Positions 48,592 to 59,666 of a stretch of DNA of 64,000 nt are shown one piece after another. The position numbers and the translations under genes are program-made. Source of the stretch: Manduca sexta (taxonomy: Eukaryota; Arthropoda; Insecta; Lepidoptera; Sphingidae); assembly GCF_014839805.1 (NCBI RefSeq), contig NC_051134.1:10137170-10201169 (forward strand). Direction: 5' to 3'. How positions within the stretch are numbered: position 1 is the stretch's first letter; each line of letters opens with the position of its first letter. The notes below the pieces were generated by a model. It was not told the origin of the DNA, searched no databases, and saw only the letters and a program-made list of their open reading frames with translations.

Positions 48592-48611
48592 TTTTAATTG
48601 GTAATCCCTTA

Positions 48612-49077
48612 AGGATTATATTAAAAAAAATGTGTTTCCTAATAAAAATACATCATATCAGCAACCGGTACGTCGTCCCACACCCCATTGGCCATAGCTA
48701 TGACCTCATAATTCATCGTTCAACCCGACATTTCATCCTAAAAATATCCAATCCTAAAAAAATACAATTCGTTAAACCTATACTGATAAACGCGTTATTT
48801 ATTGTCCCACTTATTTCACTGTCAAAGCAAAGTGTAAGCCATTAGTGTCGTGGCTTTTGATAAGCGATTTGTCAAATCGCCTAACTGCCCACAATAAACG
48901 TTATGGTATATCATAAAGGTCGGTCCAACTGTATGATATACGCTACTGGATCGTGGTGCGGTCTTCTTCATAGCTATAATATTATTTGATAGCTTCGTGA
49001 TTAAAAAAAACATACTTAGAATCAATTTTCGTCGCGTCCTGGGTCTAGCAGCGACGTATATTGTGAATAGATGGTAC
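48612..49077. other. Intergenic, no recognised element
   Basis: Two 67-71-codon frames on opposite strands overlap slightly near 48830 and carry no motif. Moderately AT-rich. Confidence 0.4.
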
Positions 49078-49087
49078 TATGTTCGCA

Positions 49088-49225
49088 AAAAAAAAAAAGA
49101 ATTTCGAAGGTGTGTGAAGTCTACCAATCCGCACTAGGCCAGCATGGTGGACTATGGCCTAATCCTTACCCAGTATTATATATTGGGAAAGTCTATACAC
49201 ACAGGGCTGATATTACTATTATTAT
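49088..49225 (+). mobile_element. 5'-truncated family B SINE with perfect TSD
   Basis: TATGTTCGCA occurs at 49078-49087 and again at 49226-49235. Between them a short A-run leads into the SINE body at GAATTTCGAAGGTGTGTGAA, so the head and both pol III boxes are missing. The region just before the tail is altered (TATTATATATTGGGAAAGTC). Truncation with a duplication is expected of incomplete target-primed reverse transcription. Confidence 0.85.
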
Positions 49226-49235
49226 TATGTTCGCA

Positions 49236-49913
49236 TCGCAAGACATACTCCGTGCCGGTTTTTCTAGCATGATTCACCTGGATCTGGACACCTTAGAGGG
49301 GATTAAAGTCAGTTCAGTACAACTTATGCTATAAATTGTATTGCTTGGATTCCACATTAGAGAGAGCCAAGGGCAAGTGACAAAAAAACTTTATAACGTC
49401 GAAGTGGAGTGCAATAATTGCTGCCTATCCCTTCAAGAATAAAAAACGTGATTTAATTTTAACGTATGCATAAAAAGTATATTGAGCGTGATAAAAAGTA
49501 GCAGATATCGCTTATATTTGAACAGGCCCTAATCCAAAGCAATTTAACGATTTCGCAGCACATGTTAGCGATAAAAATATTTTTATCTATTTTTGGTATT
49601 AACTTTCATTGGTATTAAAAATATTTTTGAACGCTTATATTTTTGCGTAAGTGATATTTAGCGTGTTTTTATCGGTATTATGATCGTAACTAGAATCATG
49701 CTAAGAATACGTAATATTACTTAATGGCACAATTTGTATCTTATATGATACGGTTTAAGAAAACAAACACGTTTCATAAGTTCAATATTGGTAGACTGTG
49801 ATTTGCCAAATGGGGAAACCTGTCTTATACTAATTTATAATTATACTAATTGTAATTATAATTAAACATAGACGTAGGCAAACTAATCTCTTTGTACCCA
49901 AAAGATTATTTTT
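49236..49913. other. AT-rich intergenic
   Basis: No gene or recurring repeat. AAAAATATTTTTATC- and AAATATTTTTGAACG-type runs near 49577-49640 form a weak local duplicate. Confidence 0.4.
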
Positions 49914-50215
49914 TTAAGGCTTCTCCGCCGGGGACATCGGACAAAACCTACGAATGGGGTACTGGAAACCTCCGGCTTGGCGACTGCAGGGGCCCTGCGG
50001 AGAGTGGGGAAAGAAATGGGAGAAGGAATAGTGGGGGATTAATGGGAACTTTCTAGGATGGGCGGAGGAGAAATTTTCGCAGGTCCTTATAGGTCCAAAT
50101 GCGAATTTCCAACCAACAGGCGCGCGCATTTAACTGTGTGACTAGGGCTGCTACAAATGTCCCTCTTCATGGACGTGCATTCGGTGTGAAAACCGAGCAC
50201 ACAAGACTTGTTCCA
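49914..50215 (-). mobile_element. Family G SINE-like repeat
   Basis: The plus strand shares TACTGGAAACC-type, GGCTTGGCGACTGCAGGGGC, a purine-rich GGGGAAAGAAATGGGAGAAG run, CCTTATAGGTCC and GGACGTGCATTCGG-type blocks with 61000-61412. A 71-codon minus-strand open frame is a compositional by-product. Confidence 0.6.
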
Positions 50216-50726
50216 GGGGGGTAGTGGATATACTCACGGGCTTAGGGATAGACGTAATCCTGCATCTAACATTTCGCTAAACTTTTATCCGGTCCATGAT
50301 AACAAAGGCTACTGAAGAAATAGCTACGTCCACGAATTTTGGGTAATCTAATTATATTTTAGCTTATTTTTATAGCAGTGTCCGATAATTTTGCAAGTGC
50401 TTGTATTGTTTATTTGCGTAAATATTTAGTTGAAAATAACGCATAGGCCGTTAAATACATCTTTAGCATGTAGATAGACCACGACTTGGATTAAATTATT
50501 ATCAGTGACATGAAGTCCACAGCTAAAGATTTTTCAACGGGCCTATGAAAAGCGACCTGCATCCTCAAATAACGAATAATGAATCAACAATTGATAAGTT
50601 AACTATAAAAATATGACTATAAAGGTTATAACTATTAAAATTGCTAACACATATTAATTGATCCCAGTAATATTCTCTTGAGATTTCTATACATTAAAAA
50701 GACCCCCACAAGAGAAGTCTTGTGAC

Positions 50727-50880
50727 GAAAAAAATTTTAACCTCCTTCCAAAAGCAAAAAATAATTTCACATAACAAGTAGACATTGAAAACCAATTTTG
50801 GAGTCGGTGCCTAATTAAAATTGCTAGTTAAGCTAGATAGAACCAACCCTTTAGAGCAACATATTTATCGATTTGTATTG
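50727..50880 (+). repeat. Direct repeat, copy 1
   Basis: Contains CATAACAAGTAGACATTGAA, TTGGAGTCGGTGCCTAATTA and GAGCAACATATTTATCGATT. Nearly identical over about 145 bp to 51650-51803, offset 923 bp. The two copies differ by one substitution and a 3-bp indel near the left end. Confidence 0.9.
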
Positions 50881-51149
50881 TTTGTACAATAGCTGAACTA
50901 TAATTAATCATTAAACCTGAAGTCTAACGTCGGTCAACGACCCGCGCGTCGTGACGTACCAAATCGATTATCTATTACTCATGTTGTTTATCTACTTGAC
51001 GGCTTTGATGTGTTTGCTTTTTATTAAACTATATTACATTAGTGATTAGATTTCTAGTTGTATAATATGCGACCTTTATTTAGACATGGTCGTGGGTTTC
51101 TTATAAGCGTCAGATCGTTTGGATAGATACCATCAGAAGGTCTGTTTTA

Positions 51150-51345
51150 ATACTTAATATTAATATACTGGCAAACGCAGCATTAGACGTTGGACGTCCA
51201 CCTGCAAGGTGGAGAGCCAAGTTGATAAAGGTTACAGGATCACGTTGGATGCAGGCCGCTTTCGACAGGTCCGTCTGGAAATCTTTTGGGGGAGGCCTAT
51301 TTGCAGCAGTTGACTTTATGTTCTTGATGATGATGATGATGATTA
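51150..51345 (+). mobile_element. RTE-clade LINE 3' end
   Basis: Reads ..LDVGRPPARWRAKLIKVTGS and RWMQAAFDRSVWKSFGGG, the conserved GRPP.RW...GSRWMQ.A.DR motif at the C-terminus of RTE-type reverse transcriptases. It ends in GATGATGATGATGATGATT, the typical tail. The best preserved of three RTE ends in the window; only about 45 residues remain, so it cannot be functional. Confidence 0.8.
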
Positions 51346-51419
51346 ATATACAATGCATTGTTGTGTTCGGTTCGAAAAGCATTGTAGCGAGTGTAATTAC
51401 TGACTGTCATCATTAACAC

Positions 51420-51632
51420 CCTGAGACTCAACATCTTATGTCTCTGAGTGACAAGTGGCAGCTATAAAACGGTGGAGCCATTTTTTTTTTTAAAGAAGAA
51501 GAGTGACAAGTGTAGTGCCACACAGTACTTTCTAATTCAAACTTTTCTGTAATATTTGGTACTGTTTGTGGGAGATCTTATAACTTAACATCAGGCGAGC
51601 GGCATATTCGTCTCTTCATTTTATAGCAATTA
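51420..51632 (+). mobile_element. Family D element, diverged
   Basis: ATCTTATGTCTCTGAGTGAC, AGTGCCACACAGTACTTTCT, AATTCAAACTTTTCTG and ACATCAGGCGAGCGGCATAT map to the family in order. A T-run and a duplicated GAGTGACAAGTG mark internal rearrangement. Confidence 0.6.
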
Positions 51633-51649
51633 TAAAAATAATTTTTACA

Positions 51650-51803
51650 AAAAAAAAAATTTTTAACCTTCCAAAACCAAAAAATAATTTCACATAACAA
51701 GTAGACATTGAAAACCAATTTTGGAGTCGGTGCCTAATTAAAATTGCTAGTTAAGCTAGATAGAACCAACCCTTTAGAGCAACATATTTATCGATTTGTA
51801 TTG
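51650..51803 (+). repeat. Direct repeat, copy 2
   Basis: Second copy of 50727-50880, preceded by an A-run and followed by CTAGTACTTCC instead of TTTGTACAATA. The high identity implies a recent event. Confidence 0.9.
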
Positions 51804-52684
51804 CTAGTACTTCCTAATTGTTTTATTCTTTCATTCTCTTTTTCTTTATAATATTAATTATGTTTTGTGATAAATTCATCAACTTCGTTCTTTATTCGAA
51901 CTTCATTAGCCTTCCAACTCCCTAACATGAACATTTGAAAGTTTTATAATGTTTGTTTGAAATAAGAAAAAGCAGCTAATTGATTTGTATATTCGACACA
52001 TAGATTGAGTTCTAGTTAAACATAGGTACGGGTTGAGAGAGACTCATAGGTAGTCATAAGTTTTAGGTACGGGTTGTGAAATCCGAAAACTACTGCTAAT
52101 TCCTTAGCAGGAAAAGACTTTCAGTCTTTTATACCAGACTAGGTGTTGCCTGGGGCTTCACCCGAGTAAAAACTTGTCCGAGTAAAACGCTAAAAGGGTT
52201 TCCCACGGCAATACCACGAGAAAATTCAGTCATTATAAATCTAAAATGTTGACGCTTTTTGAACCCAATGGCATCTAAATTGATGACCAGTACAATAAAA
52301 TTCCTGCTTACGCGAACCAATCAAGCAAAGAACAGCTCGAAGGTCGCACAACAATCTCTTTCTTCATTAATAATCGAGACAAAGAGGGCCATAAAATATT
52401 CCGCAGTTACCGATCGCTGTTCTAGACTTTCTTAAGGTGCAGTATCATACTGAAATATAACGCTTTTTATTTCTTCCTATTTTTTGTTAATCTTTACTTC
52501 TTTGTACGGGCAAAATTGACAACATGGCAGTATCAGTTCATCTGTATTAATAATGACAAACAATAATAAATTGAAATTGAATTAGGTGGAAGTTATAATT
52601 TAAGAAAACTGACAAGTTTTCGATGATGACTTTGAAGATTGACAGAAATCGAAAAAAATATTTGGGGATAAAAAAAAACATATA
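51804..52684. other. AT-rich tract with a reversed Helitron end
   Basis: 52137-52330 begins (plus strand) ACTAGGTGTTGCCTGGGGCT and TCACCCGAGTAAAAACTTG, the reversed CTAG-terminated end of a Helitron-like element; its other end was not found. TAGGTACGGGTTG is duplicated at 52024 and 52066. No gene. Confidence 0.45.
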
Positions 52685-52925
52685 CCTTTATTCGCAAAGG
52701 GGTAGGTAGAGGTGCAACCAGGGCACCCTCTTTCAGCCACCTGTCTAGCCGTCTCACAGTGTGATAGAGGATAAGCCTATCACCATATCGGGAAAAGTCC
52801 TGACTCCAGAATGATACTAAGCAAAAAACCCAATATTACTTTGCCCGATACGAGATGCGAATCCTGGACCTCACATCGGTTTTATTCCGCCCACGCAATA
52901 CACCGCCGAGGTAGCCAGAAAGAGC
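52685..52925 (-). mobile_element. Family C SINE, near full length
   Basis: Minus strand: GGCTACCTCGGCGGTGTATT (head), AGGTCCAGGATTCGCATCTC (box B), ATCATTCTGGAGTCAGGACT, CCCGATATGGTGATAGGCTT, and CACCTCTACCTACCCCTTTG at the 3' end. Confidence 0.8.
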
Positions 52926-53359
52926 TCTAATAAAGACACAATTTCGATTTATTCTTTGCTCACCCTTAACGTTCGCTTAAATAACAGAAAAATTTAATAG
53001 AAAAATGAAGCATTCACGTGATCATTTAGAACTTAGGTTCAATCATTGCTCCACGGTAGAACATTATAAATCCGATTATGGAATTCCTCGTCTGCAGGGG
53101 ATTATGAGTGAATAAGGTTGGAGTTGCAGTAACAGCGAGGAAGGAATTCGATACAATTTTAGTAGGACGGTGAAGAGATTGTACCTGGTCAGTTTTTTTA
53201 TAGGATGGTCTGGTACTAAGTAAATAATACATCATCTGATACGGGATATTCAAAGCCTTTAAAGGTACATAATATTAGAGGATCATGAATTTAATCTTGG
53301 GTTTAAAGAAGGAATGAGAATTAGGGAAGTATAGTGCAGTTTACAACCGCTTGCAATAA

Positions 53360-53470
53360 CAGGTCCCAATCTCAATCTTCAATCCGATTCCGAGAAAAGA
53401 CTTTATTCTGAGTGGTCTATTTTTGAGATACATAGAACATAACAATTAATTCACAAAAAATGGCGATTAG
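53360..53470. mobile_element. Family H repeat
   Basis: GTCCCAATCTCAATCTTCAA, TCCGATTCCGAGAAAAGACT and TGAGTGGTCTATTTTTGAGA in the same order as in 26725-26905. Confidence 0.5.
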
Positions 53471-54310
53471 TGGGTATACAATTCCCGCTTTTTGCCCGAC
53501 GATCTGTGATGGATCCCTTTGTAGTTGTGGTTACCTTGATGATAATCTTCTACTCTCCCATTCCACAGCATAGGCCGCAGGTCGACCATGACTCAACACC
53601 CCATTTTAATCCATGGCGACGAGCTCCCAAATACGCTCAGCGCACTTCTTCCGCGAATAAGGCGACCCACATAAATAACCTAATTTTCTATTCACCTACC
53701 TTCAGTTATATTTATAAGTATTCCTTACCGAAAACCGGAGAATATTCGCGGAACTCCCAGGGACACCGAGTAAGTAACCCTTTTAATAAAACACGTGACA
53801 GTTTATTCCAACGTATCTGAATTTTTTGCCAAAGTTTGAAACTTTTTGTATGAATTTCGTAGTATAAAATACCCTTTTATTTTATAATCGGCTTACGTGA
53901 AATTAATGTGAACGTCCCTTTAGTTGATTATACCTTCGCACACCCTGGTCTAATAGGGTGTAGAATATAATCTACTTTAACCCCTATAGGATATTTTTTT
54001 GAATTAAATCTCTAACATTTATCAACTATAATTTCTAGTTTATTGGTAATTCGGATGGGGTTGTAAGTTGCGTGTATGGTTAGGGGACGCAATAGAAAAC
54101 CTGTTCTAAGAGTTGTCAACTAAAGGCTGTTTTTAATAAACGATTCCAATATTAGTCTTCTATCAGGTCCCGAGAATAGACCAATAAAATGACGTCATTT
54201 GTAAGCATGTCCGCAAATATTTGTTGTGATTAGTCAGTTTTCTCGATTGGAAAAAATGATTTGGATAGATTTGATAACATTGGTACAGCAATTTTCACCA
54301 AGAGTGAAAA
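53471..54310. other. Intergenic; 116-codon frame and a second family H copy
   Basis: The frame at 53470-53820 (+) has a GC-richer middle (53570-53665) and no recognised domain or consistent splice context. Family H recurs, decayed, at 54125-54225 (TTCCAATATTAGTCTTCTAT, GAATAGACCAATAAAATGAC). Confidence 0.35.
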
Positions 54311-54324
54311 GTAACTATAACTTG

Positions 54325-54410
54325 ACATCCCCGACAATGCGAACATTTCCCTTCCTTCTCCCCTCCACCAATACTAAAAGAAGGCTCTTATTCTTCCCCA
54401 CCCTCCCTTG
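54325..54410 (+). mobile_element. Family G fragment
   Basis: Pyrimidine-rich segment (TTTCCCTTCCTTCTCCCCTC, CTTATTCTTCCCCACCCTCC) corresponding to the middle of the element at 21843. Could be simple-sequence similarity only. Confidence 0.35.
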
Positions 54411-55049
54411 ACCAAATTTCTTACCAGCTTTACCAGTAGTGTTCCGGTACAACTCCCATCATTTTACAATGGAGGAGCAACATATCAAATAACTGACGTT
54501 GCCCGCCCCCCCACCATACGCACACAACCTAATTATTAACTCACATCATCCCTTCATCCATCCATACATCATCGATACATTTGTCGCAAAAGAAAAAAAA
54601 ATGCTATATAATTTTCAAATTACGGTTTTAGTAGAAAACATTAGATCCATCATATTTTATCACATGAATTTTGAACGAGGAATTTGGTGAGGAAAACAAA
54701 ATGATTTTTTTGGTCAGGCTAAAATACAGTCAGGTAATACTGTCATCACTTTTCATCATTTGCAGTCAGACACACCGCGAACTAGCGACCGTATTTAAAC
54801 TTACATGCGAGCGGTAAAGGAGAGAACAAGTTCGAATAGACCAAAGATTTCTAAGATTATAGAGAGCGGTCAGCGGACATTGGCATTGGCGAAGATTGTC
54901 ATACAACTTGCGCTCATTGAGTAATCATCGCATCAATCTAAAATGAAAGAGCAAAACACCAATGTAAAATTCTTGATATTTATTTTCATATTTTGATTTG
55001 CAGGTTTTTATTTTTCTTATGAGTATTTTCTATAAATATAACATTTTGA
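54411..55049. other. Intergenic, no recognised element
   Basis: 54770-54930 is GC-richer (GCGAGCGGTAAAGGAGAGAA, AGCGGTCAGCGGACATTGGC) without an open frame and could be regulatory. The rest is AT-rich. Confidence 0.35.
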
Positions 55050-55250
55050 CTGCCTCAGTGGCGTAGTCGTAATGCATGCGCAGTACGGCAGCGCTCTCAA
55101 GTCTTGTGTTCGAATCCCGAGTCGGGCAACGTGATATTTGGATTTTTCTACTGAGTCATACAGATTTTAAACTGTATTACCAAATATATCGAAGCTGGGT
55201 ATGATGTATTTGTTTGCGTTTGCCTACGATTTCGGCTTCTTTATATTTGG
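55050..55250 (+). mobile_element. Family C SINE
   Basis: Head GCCTCAGTGGCGTAGTCGTA (box A), CTTGTGTTCGAATCCCGAGT (box B, very close to consensus), CGGGCAACGTGATATTTGGA and a diverged 3' part. Confidence 0.8.
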
Positions 55251-56357
55251 TTCGTAAATATTGAAAATAAGTAAGTTATCTCCTTCTAAGCTTACTCTAT
55301 ACTTCAATCTGTTCAGTACTTCAACCATGAGTGCAAGAGCTTCGAATTTTTATTATGGATCCCTAAAGTAAGTACTGACAGCCGTACTCGAATATTTTTT
55401 GCCACCTTTTACATACCACTATTTACTGTTGTACTTTTGTTTCCCAATTCGACGATAGTGGAATACAATTTTTTTGGTGCATGTTTTTCGGTACGTTGTG
55501 CCGGCGGCGTCACAGGCCGCAGTCATTCACTCTCTTCACGCTTGGTTCGATTGTATGCGGAGTTAGGAAAGTATCGGGGTAATTATAGAGATTGCAGTAT
55601 TTTTTATTCATGTTTGATATTTGTATGAAGTGTAGATTTGGTGTTTTATTAATTTTCGTTCATGTGGTCAGTGACAAGACTAAGGGACAATTTTAAAAAT
55701 AATTTTTAGGCCATATTAGGCGTGTCTTAGTTGTTAGAATACCCATAAGATACTAAGATCAATTATTTTTTTAATACAAAATATTTAAGCATGTTACCGA
55801 GCTTTGTTGAGTTTGTATCAACTCAACAAAGCACATAAATTGGCTTCATAAAATTTTCGTTTTTATATATTAAAATATTTATATTAATTTCGTACTATCT
55901 GATATCCTACTAATTCCTTTAATATTATGTTTAAAGACGGTGATAACTCATCATCTACCAGAACTAAAATCCAAAAACCTCCCAAACATCTCCATGAAAA
56001 CTAAAACCAAAAATCTCAAAGCCTACTCTCACCTTTAGTAAATCAACACGCCACTCCGAATGTTATTTGAATGTGTTCCATTTGGCCATTCCGCCATCGA
56101 GAATGGCAGGAACGGCAAAAATGCCACAGCAATCGTTTTGAGCTGGCCAACAGTTGCGCGCGAACCCTAACGTGTCTCGATGATTGCGTTTTTTTTCTGA
56201 CACAAATAAAACATTGGCCAAACTAGAACGGCTTTTTGAGTGAGCTAAATGTCTTTTCAGATGTACGGTTCTGTTTTGTAAAAAAATATTTAAAATAAAT
56301 ATAATATATCGATTTGTTTTATTCTTTGTAGATCACTATACATATTCAAGAATTATG
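55251..56357. other. Intergenic; two GC-richer islands
   Basis: 55490-55590 contains GTGCCGGCGGCGTCACAGGC and an initiator-like CGCAGTCATTC in a 63-codon frame without motif. 56045-56200 contains CCATTTGGCCATTCCGCCAT and CAGTTGCGCGCGAACC. A perfect 18-bp inverted repeat, TTGTTGAG..CTCAACAA, lies at 55801-55832. Islands may be promoter or conserved noncoding elements. Confidence 0.35.
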
Positions 56358-56616
56358 TATTGCTGGTGATAGCGTATATTTTATATCTGCTCGCATGTGA
56401 CCACTGTACACATTGTGTTAAAACCTCGATAGTGGCCCACGTAAGTGTGTCGGCTTCCGAGATCAGCCTGTGTATATCCGGTTCCAACAGGCCAGCATAA
56501 TTATGTCGACTGCCGAGGGGTAATCATCTCTCGTCAGTCGACATTCTATTGGACCCCATTCTATTTACCATCAAGTACAGTGGGGTCACTTTACTATGCA
56601 CGTATAAAAAATATTG
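56358..56616 (+). mobile_element. Family A retroposon, full length with tail
   Basis: Sense copy from TGCTGGTGATAGCGTATATT through AGTGGCCCACGTAAGTGTGT, ATCCGGTTCCAACAGGCCAG, the GTCGACTG..CAGTCGAC hairpin and GTGGGGTCACTTTACTATGC to a GTATAAAAAATATTG tail. Confidence 0.8.
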
Positions 56617-57341
56617 TTTTTCATTTGTACACACTTTGTCATCACTTTTAAGTCAATCCTATAATCGATCAGACAGCCCTTGAGTTGCAGGGAAGGTATT
56701 CGATATATTTCTAACTACATTATTAGAGCTAAAATCTCAGAATAAATGTCCGAGCCGGCATCAGCCCGTCTTACTTACCTATACTCCTACGTCTCCCAAG
56801 AAAGTCACAGTCCAGCTTAGGCTAAACAAAAGTAACCACAAACTGCTTTTTAATCATCAGAAACCATACATCTAATAAAAAACTAATCTGTAAAAAGCCG
56901 GCGAGTCCAAACAAAAACGCAATAACTTGATTTGCGTCAGGCCAGACTGACGGACAGATGCACCGCCGCTGACGGGCGGTAACGAGCCCTGAATTAGATT
57001 CCAGCGACGACACTAATGATTGTAAACGAGTTTTGTGTCCACGCATATTACATGAGGTTTGAAGAGGGCTTTTTATAGACCCGTTGAGGTTTAATTGGAT
57101 GTAGAAAAAATTCGGTATTAGTTTTTGTGATATTTCAAGTAACTAAGCATACATGTGGATAGAAACAATTGTAGGTATGTAAATAAATAAGCACCCATTC
57201 TTTTGGGAATTTTTAGAAAATTTCTAAAATAGCGCATTATATAGATATTTAAAGCCTTATATAGGTATCTCAGATATTTCGGGCCCCATATTCACTGTGT
57301 TAGCCCAAAAAACTTATAAAACTTTCATAAGATAGTTACAT
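56617..57341. other. Intergenic; GC island with TATA-like box on minus strand
   Basis: 56890-57045 is GC-richer and holds a 74-codon minus-strand frame (56822-57046) beginning MRGHKTRLQSLVSSLESNSG. A TATAAAAAG box (minus strand) lies about 25-30 bp upstream of its ATG, at 57070-57078, and a donor-like TATAG|GTAAGTAAG lies at 56769-56779. Suggestive of an exon but with an in-frame stop before the donor. The peptide is not recognised. Confidence 0.25.
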
Positions 57342-57525
57342 TCTTACATATTATAAAACAAAGTCCTCCGACTGCTTCTGTTTGAACGTGATAAACTTAA
57401 AAACTCTCTAACGGATTTCGGTGAAATTTGGTACAGATATAGTTTAAAAGCCTGGGAAGGACATGGGCTACAATATATTTATCCCGCAAAAACTCTTTCA
57501 CCCAACCGAACTTATGAGCAAAAAC
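57342..57525 (+). mobile_element. Helitron-like fragment (Lep1 3' module)
   Basis: TCTTACATATTATAAAACAA, AGTCCTCCGACTGC, GTGAAATTTGGTACAGATAT and AAAGCCTGGGAAGGACATGG parallel 40738-40946. The terminal hairpin and CTAG have decayed. Confidence 0.6.
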
Positions 57526-58628
57526 TTCTTATAATAAAACATAATTTAATAATTCGTAAATAAAAAATAACTCAGCAAACTCCCTAAATAAATAACAAGG
57601 ACATGCCTTTACTAATACATAGTTATACACTTCAGAAGTTAGGTATAGCGTAATCCAATTCGGAGTACGTTAGCCGAGCTTTGAGCTTTGTGATAGTGTT
57701 AGCTAAAACTAAGCCCGCCGACTACAGCCTTTGTCAAAGTGTAAAAGTTTATGATTTTCTCAAAGTTCGCGGAATACATTTTGCTGCAGTTGAATGTTGT
57801 GAATCTAACGGTTAGATTAAAATGGGAAGCAATGCTATACATAAATTTGGAATTAATTCCCTGCATCGGTGTTCTTCGAGTGCTATGACTTGTCCTTTAA
57901 CGGAGGCTTGAGAAGAGTGCTCACCTCCAGGTAGGTAATGGCTTGCTGTACCTCTGACATTGCAAAGTCCATGCACGGCGGATGCTTATCATCAGGCGAA
58001 CCGCTAGCTCATTGCATACTAACTGTAGTATCTTAAGGCTTGTTTTGCTATGTTTAAGTAAATGCTATCCTGCAGTTAACGTATAAGACAGTTAATGCTG
58101 AATGCACTTGTTCCTTTGCTGTTTATTTGGGGATTTGAGTTTTGTATTTGGTCGGCTTATATTATATTCGACGATCAGTGTTTCCTCAGACATTGTAAAA
58201 AAGGCCCTTAGTGTTTATAGGGTGTATTTATTTATTCACAATTGTACTTGGAAGCTGTAATAAGACATCTATGATATATTTAGTAATAAAGTTATTGTGA
58301 GAGATTATTTTAATATCACCGCAGACCACATTATATTTTAATGCACAGTTTATATTTTGACGGTTATTTTAAAGAATGCAAAATAAATACTTAAAATCAA
58401 CGATGGATAATCTGCTTTTAAAAGCAAGATAAAATAATGTAAAAGTTTCGTTATAATAACAAAAGTATTCATCGATGAAAGAATTGCGATTTAAGTAGGC
58501 GCTAAGTTCCATTAAGGCTTTATGTAGCGGTTTATTTGAAAAGAAAATTTGTTGGTTAAAACTTAATATTCACTTTTAAATAAATTGGTGTGCAAAGCCT
58601 TTTTTTTTGCCAAATAGTTCACAGGTTA
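57526..58628. other. Intergenic; small family D fragment
   Basis: 57945-58012 resembles the 3' part of family D (CTTATCATCAGGCGAACCGC, TAGCTCATTGC). 57655-57800 is slightly GC-richer without an open frame. No gene. Confidence 0.4.
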
Positions 58629-58934
58629 TCTTATATAAAAATGTAATAAGCCAATGTCTGTACATTATTGATATTAAAGAAAAACTAATACGGGGGGGTT
58701 TTTATTAAAGCAAACAGAAGGCCACACAACAGATTTTAGTTTTTTTTATCAGTCTGTCTGTTTGTACACGCATCACGCAAAAACTGCTGCATGGAATTCA
58801 ATGCAGTTTTCACCAATGTATCTTTAGAAGTCTTACTTAAAAGATAGGCTCCATTTTATTCCAGGAAAATATACAGAGGACCTTGTATCACTGAAAAACT
58901 ATTTGGCACGGGCGGAGCCGCAAGTAAAAGCTAG
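58629..58934 (+). mobile_element. Helitron-like element, 306 bp
   Basis: Begins TCTTATATAAAAATGTAATA and ends GGGCGGAGCCGCAAGTAAAAG then CTAG, preceded by A and followed by T. GTCTGTCTGTTTGTACACGC lies inside. A run of seven G occurs at 58693. No coding frame. Confidence 0.7.
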
Positions 58935-59147
58935 TATTTAATAATAACAGAATTAACAAAAAATAGCAGTATGTTTTTGCACTAAGTACAAGACAAACAA
59001 TATCAAAATCACAAATGATCTTGCCTTTGCGTTGGCCTTGTTAGGTAACCGAAATTTCTTTTATCAACATATCTTATAAATTAATATTTACACTAAGAGT
59101 TTTATATTAAGAAAAATCTAATGTTAAGTAGGTACAAACCTTAGAAC

Positions 59148-59545
59148 CGTCGATGGTGTAGTTGTATTACAGTACGACTGCAGAGCTATGGTCTCGGGTC
59201 CAATCCCCGTGTCGGGCAGTGATATTGTTTTATTCTTACATCAGCCCGGTGTTTTAAAACTGTGCCCGATATGGCGTTAAGCCTCCTACCTCGTCATGAC
59301 ATGTTGAAAATTGTTTGTACTTGGTTTTTCGCTACCCAATATACAGGCCTCGCCTAGTTTTAGAACCCCTGGTAATTTTTGTATTTGATAATGATTCTTG
59401 TGATTTATTAAATAAGTGTAATAGTATTTCTGTTCAGGTGTACAAAAAAAAAATCTTGTTGCGCCTCTATCTACCCCTTCGGATATAAAAGGCGTGAGTG
59501 TGTGTGTAATGTGTAATAGCCCTGGCTGGTAGGTTTTTCTTAGTC
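59148..59545 (+). mobile_element. Family C SINE, split by extra sequence
   Basis: Head CGATGGTGTAGTTGTATTAC (box A), GGTCTCGGGTCCAATCCCCG (box B), TGTGCCCGATATGGCGTTAA. The family's 3' block (CGCCTCTATCTACCCCTTCG, CGTGAGTGTGTGTGTAATGT) only resumes at 59460. About 120 bp of other sequence separates body and tail. Confidence 0.65.
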
Positions 59546-59666
59546 TAGTGTTTTGTTTTTAACCTAATGTCAGTTTATAAATGAAAGGATTTCAAGCATC
59601 AATATATTTGAACTAAGTACTAGATTTGGTGTTCCGAACATTCACTGTGTTCAACTGAATTGAACT

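Noticed and set aside
50727..51803. LTR retrotransposon with 150-bp LTRs
   Set aside because: Repeats do not start TG and end CA, there is no primer-binding site or polypurine tract, and the intervening 770 bp consists of other element fragments.
53470..53820. 116-codon open frame
   Set aside because: No motif; begins at the edge of a family H repeat; no splice context.
55050..55125. tRNA gene candidates (also at 59148, 24846, 39990-40142, 61340)
   Set aside because: Box A and B are present, but no acceptor or anticodon stems fold, and each is followed by a conserved SINE body.
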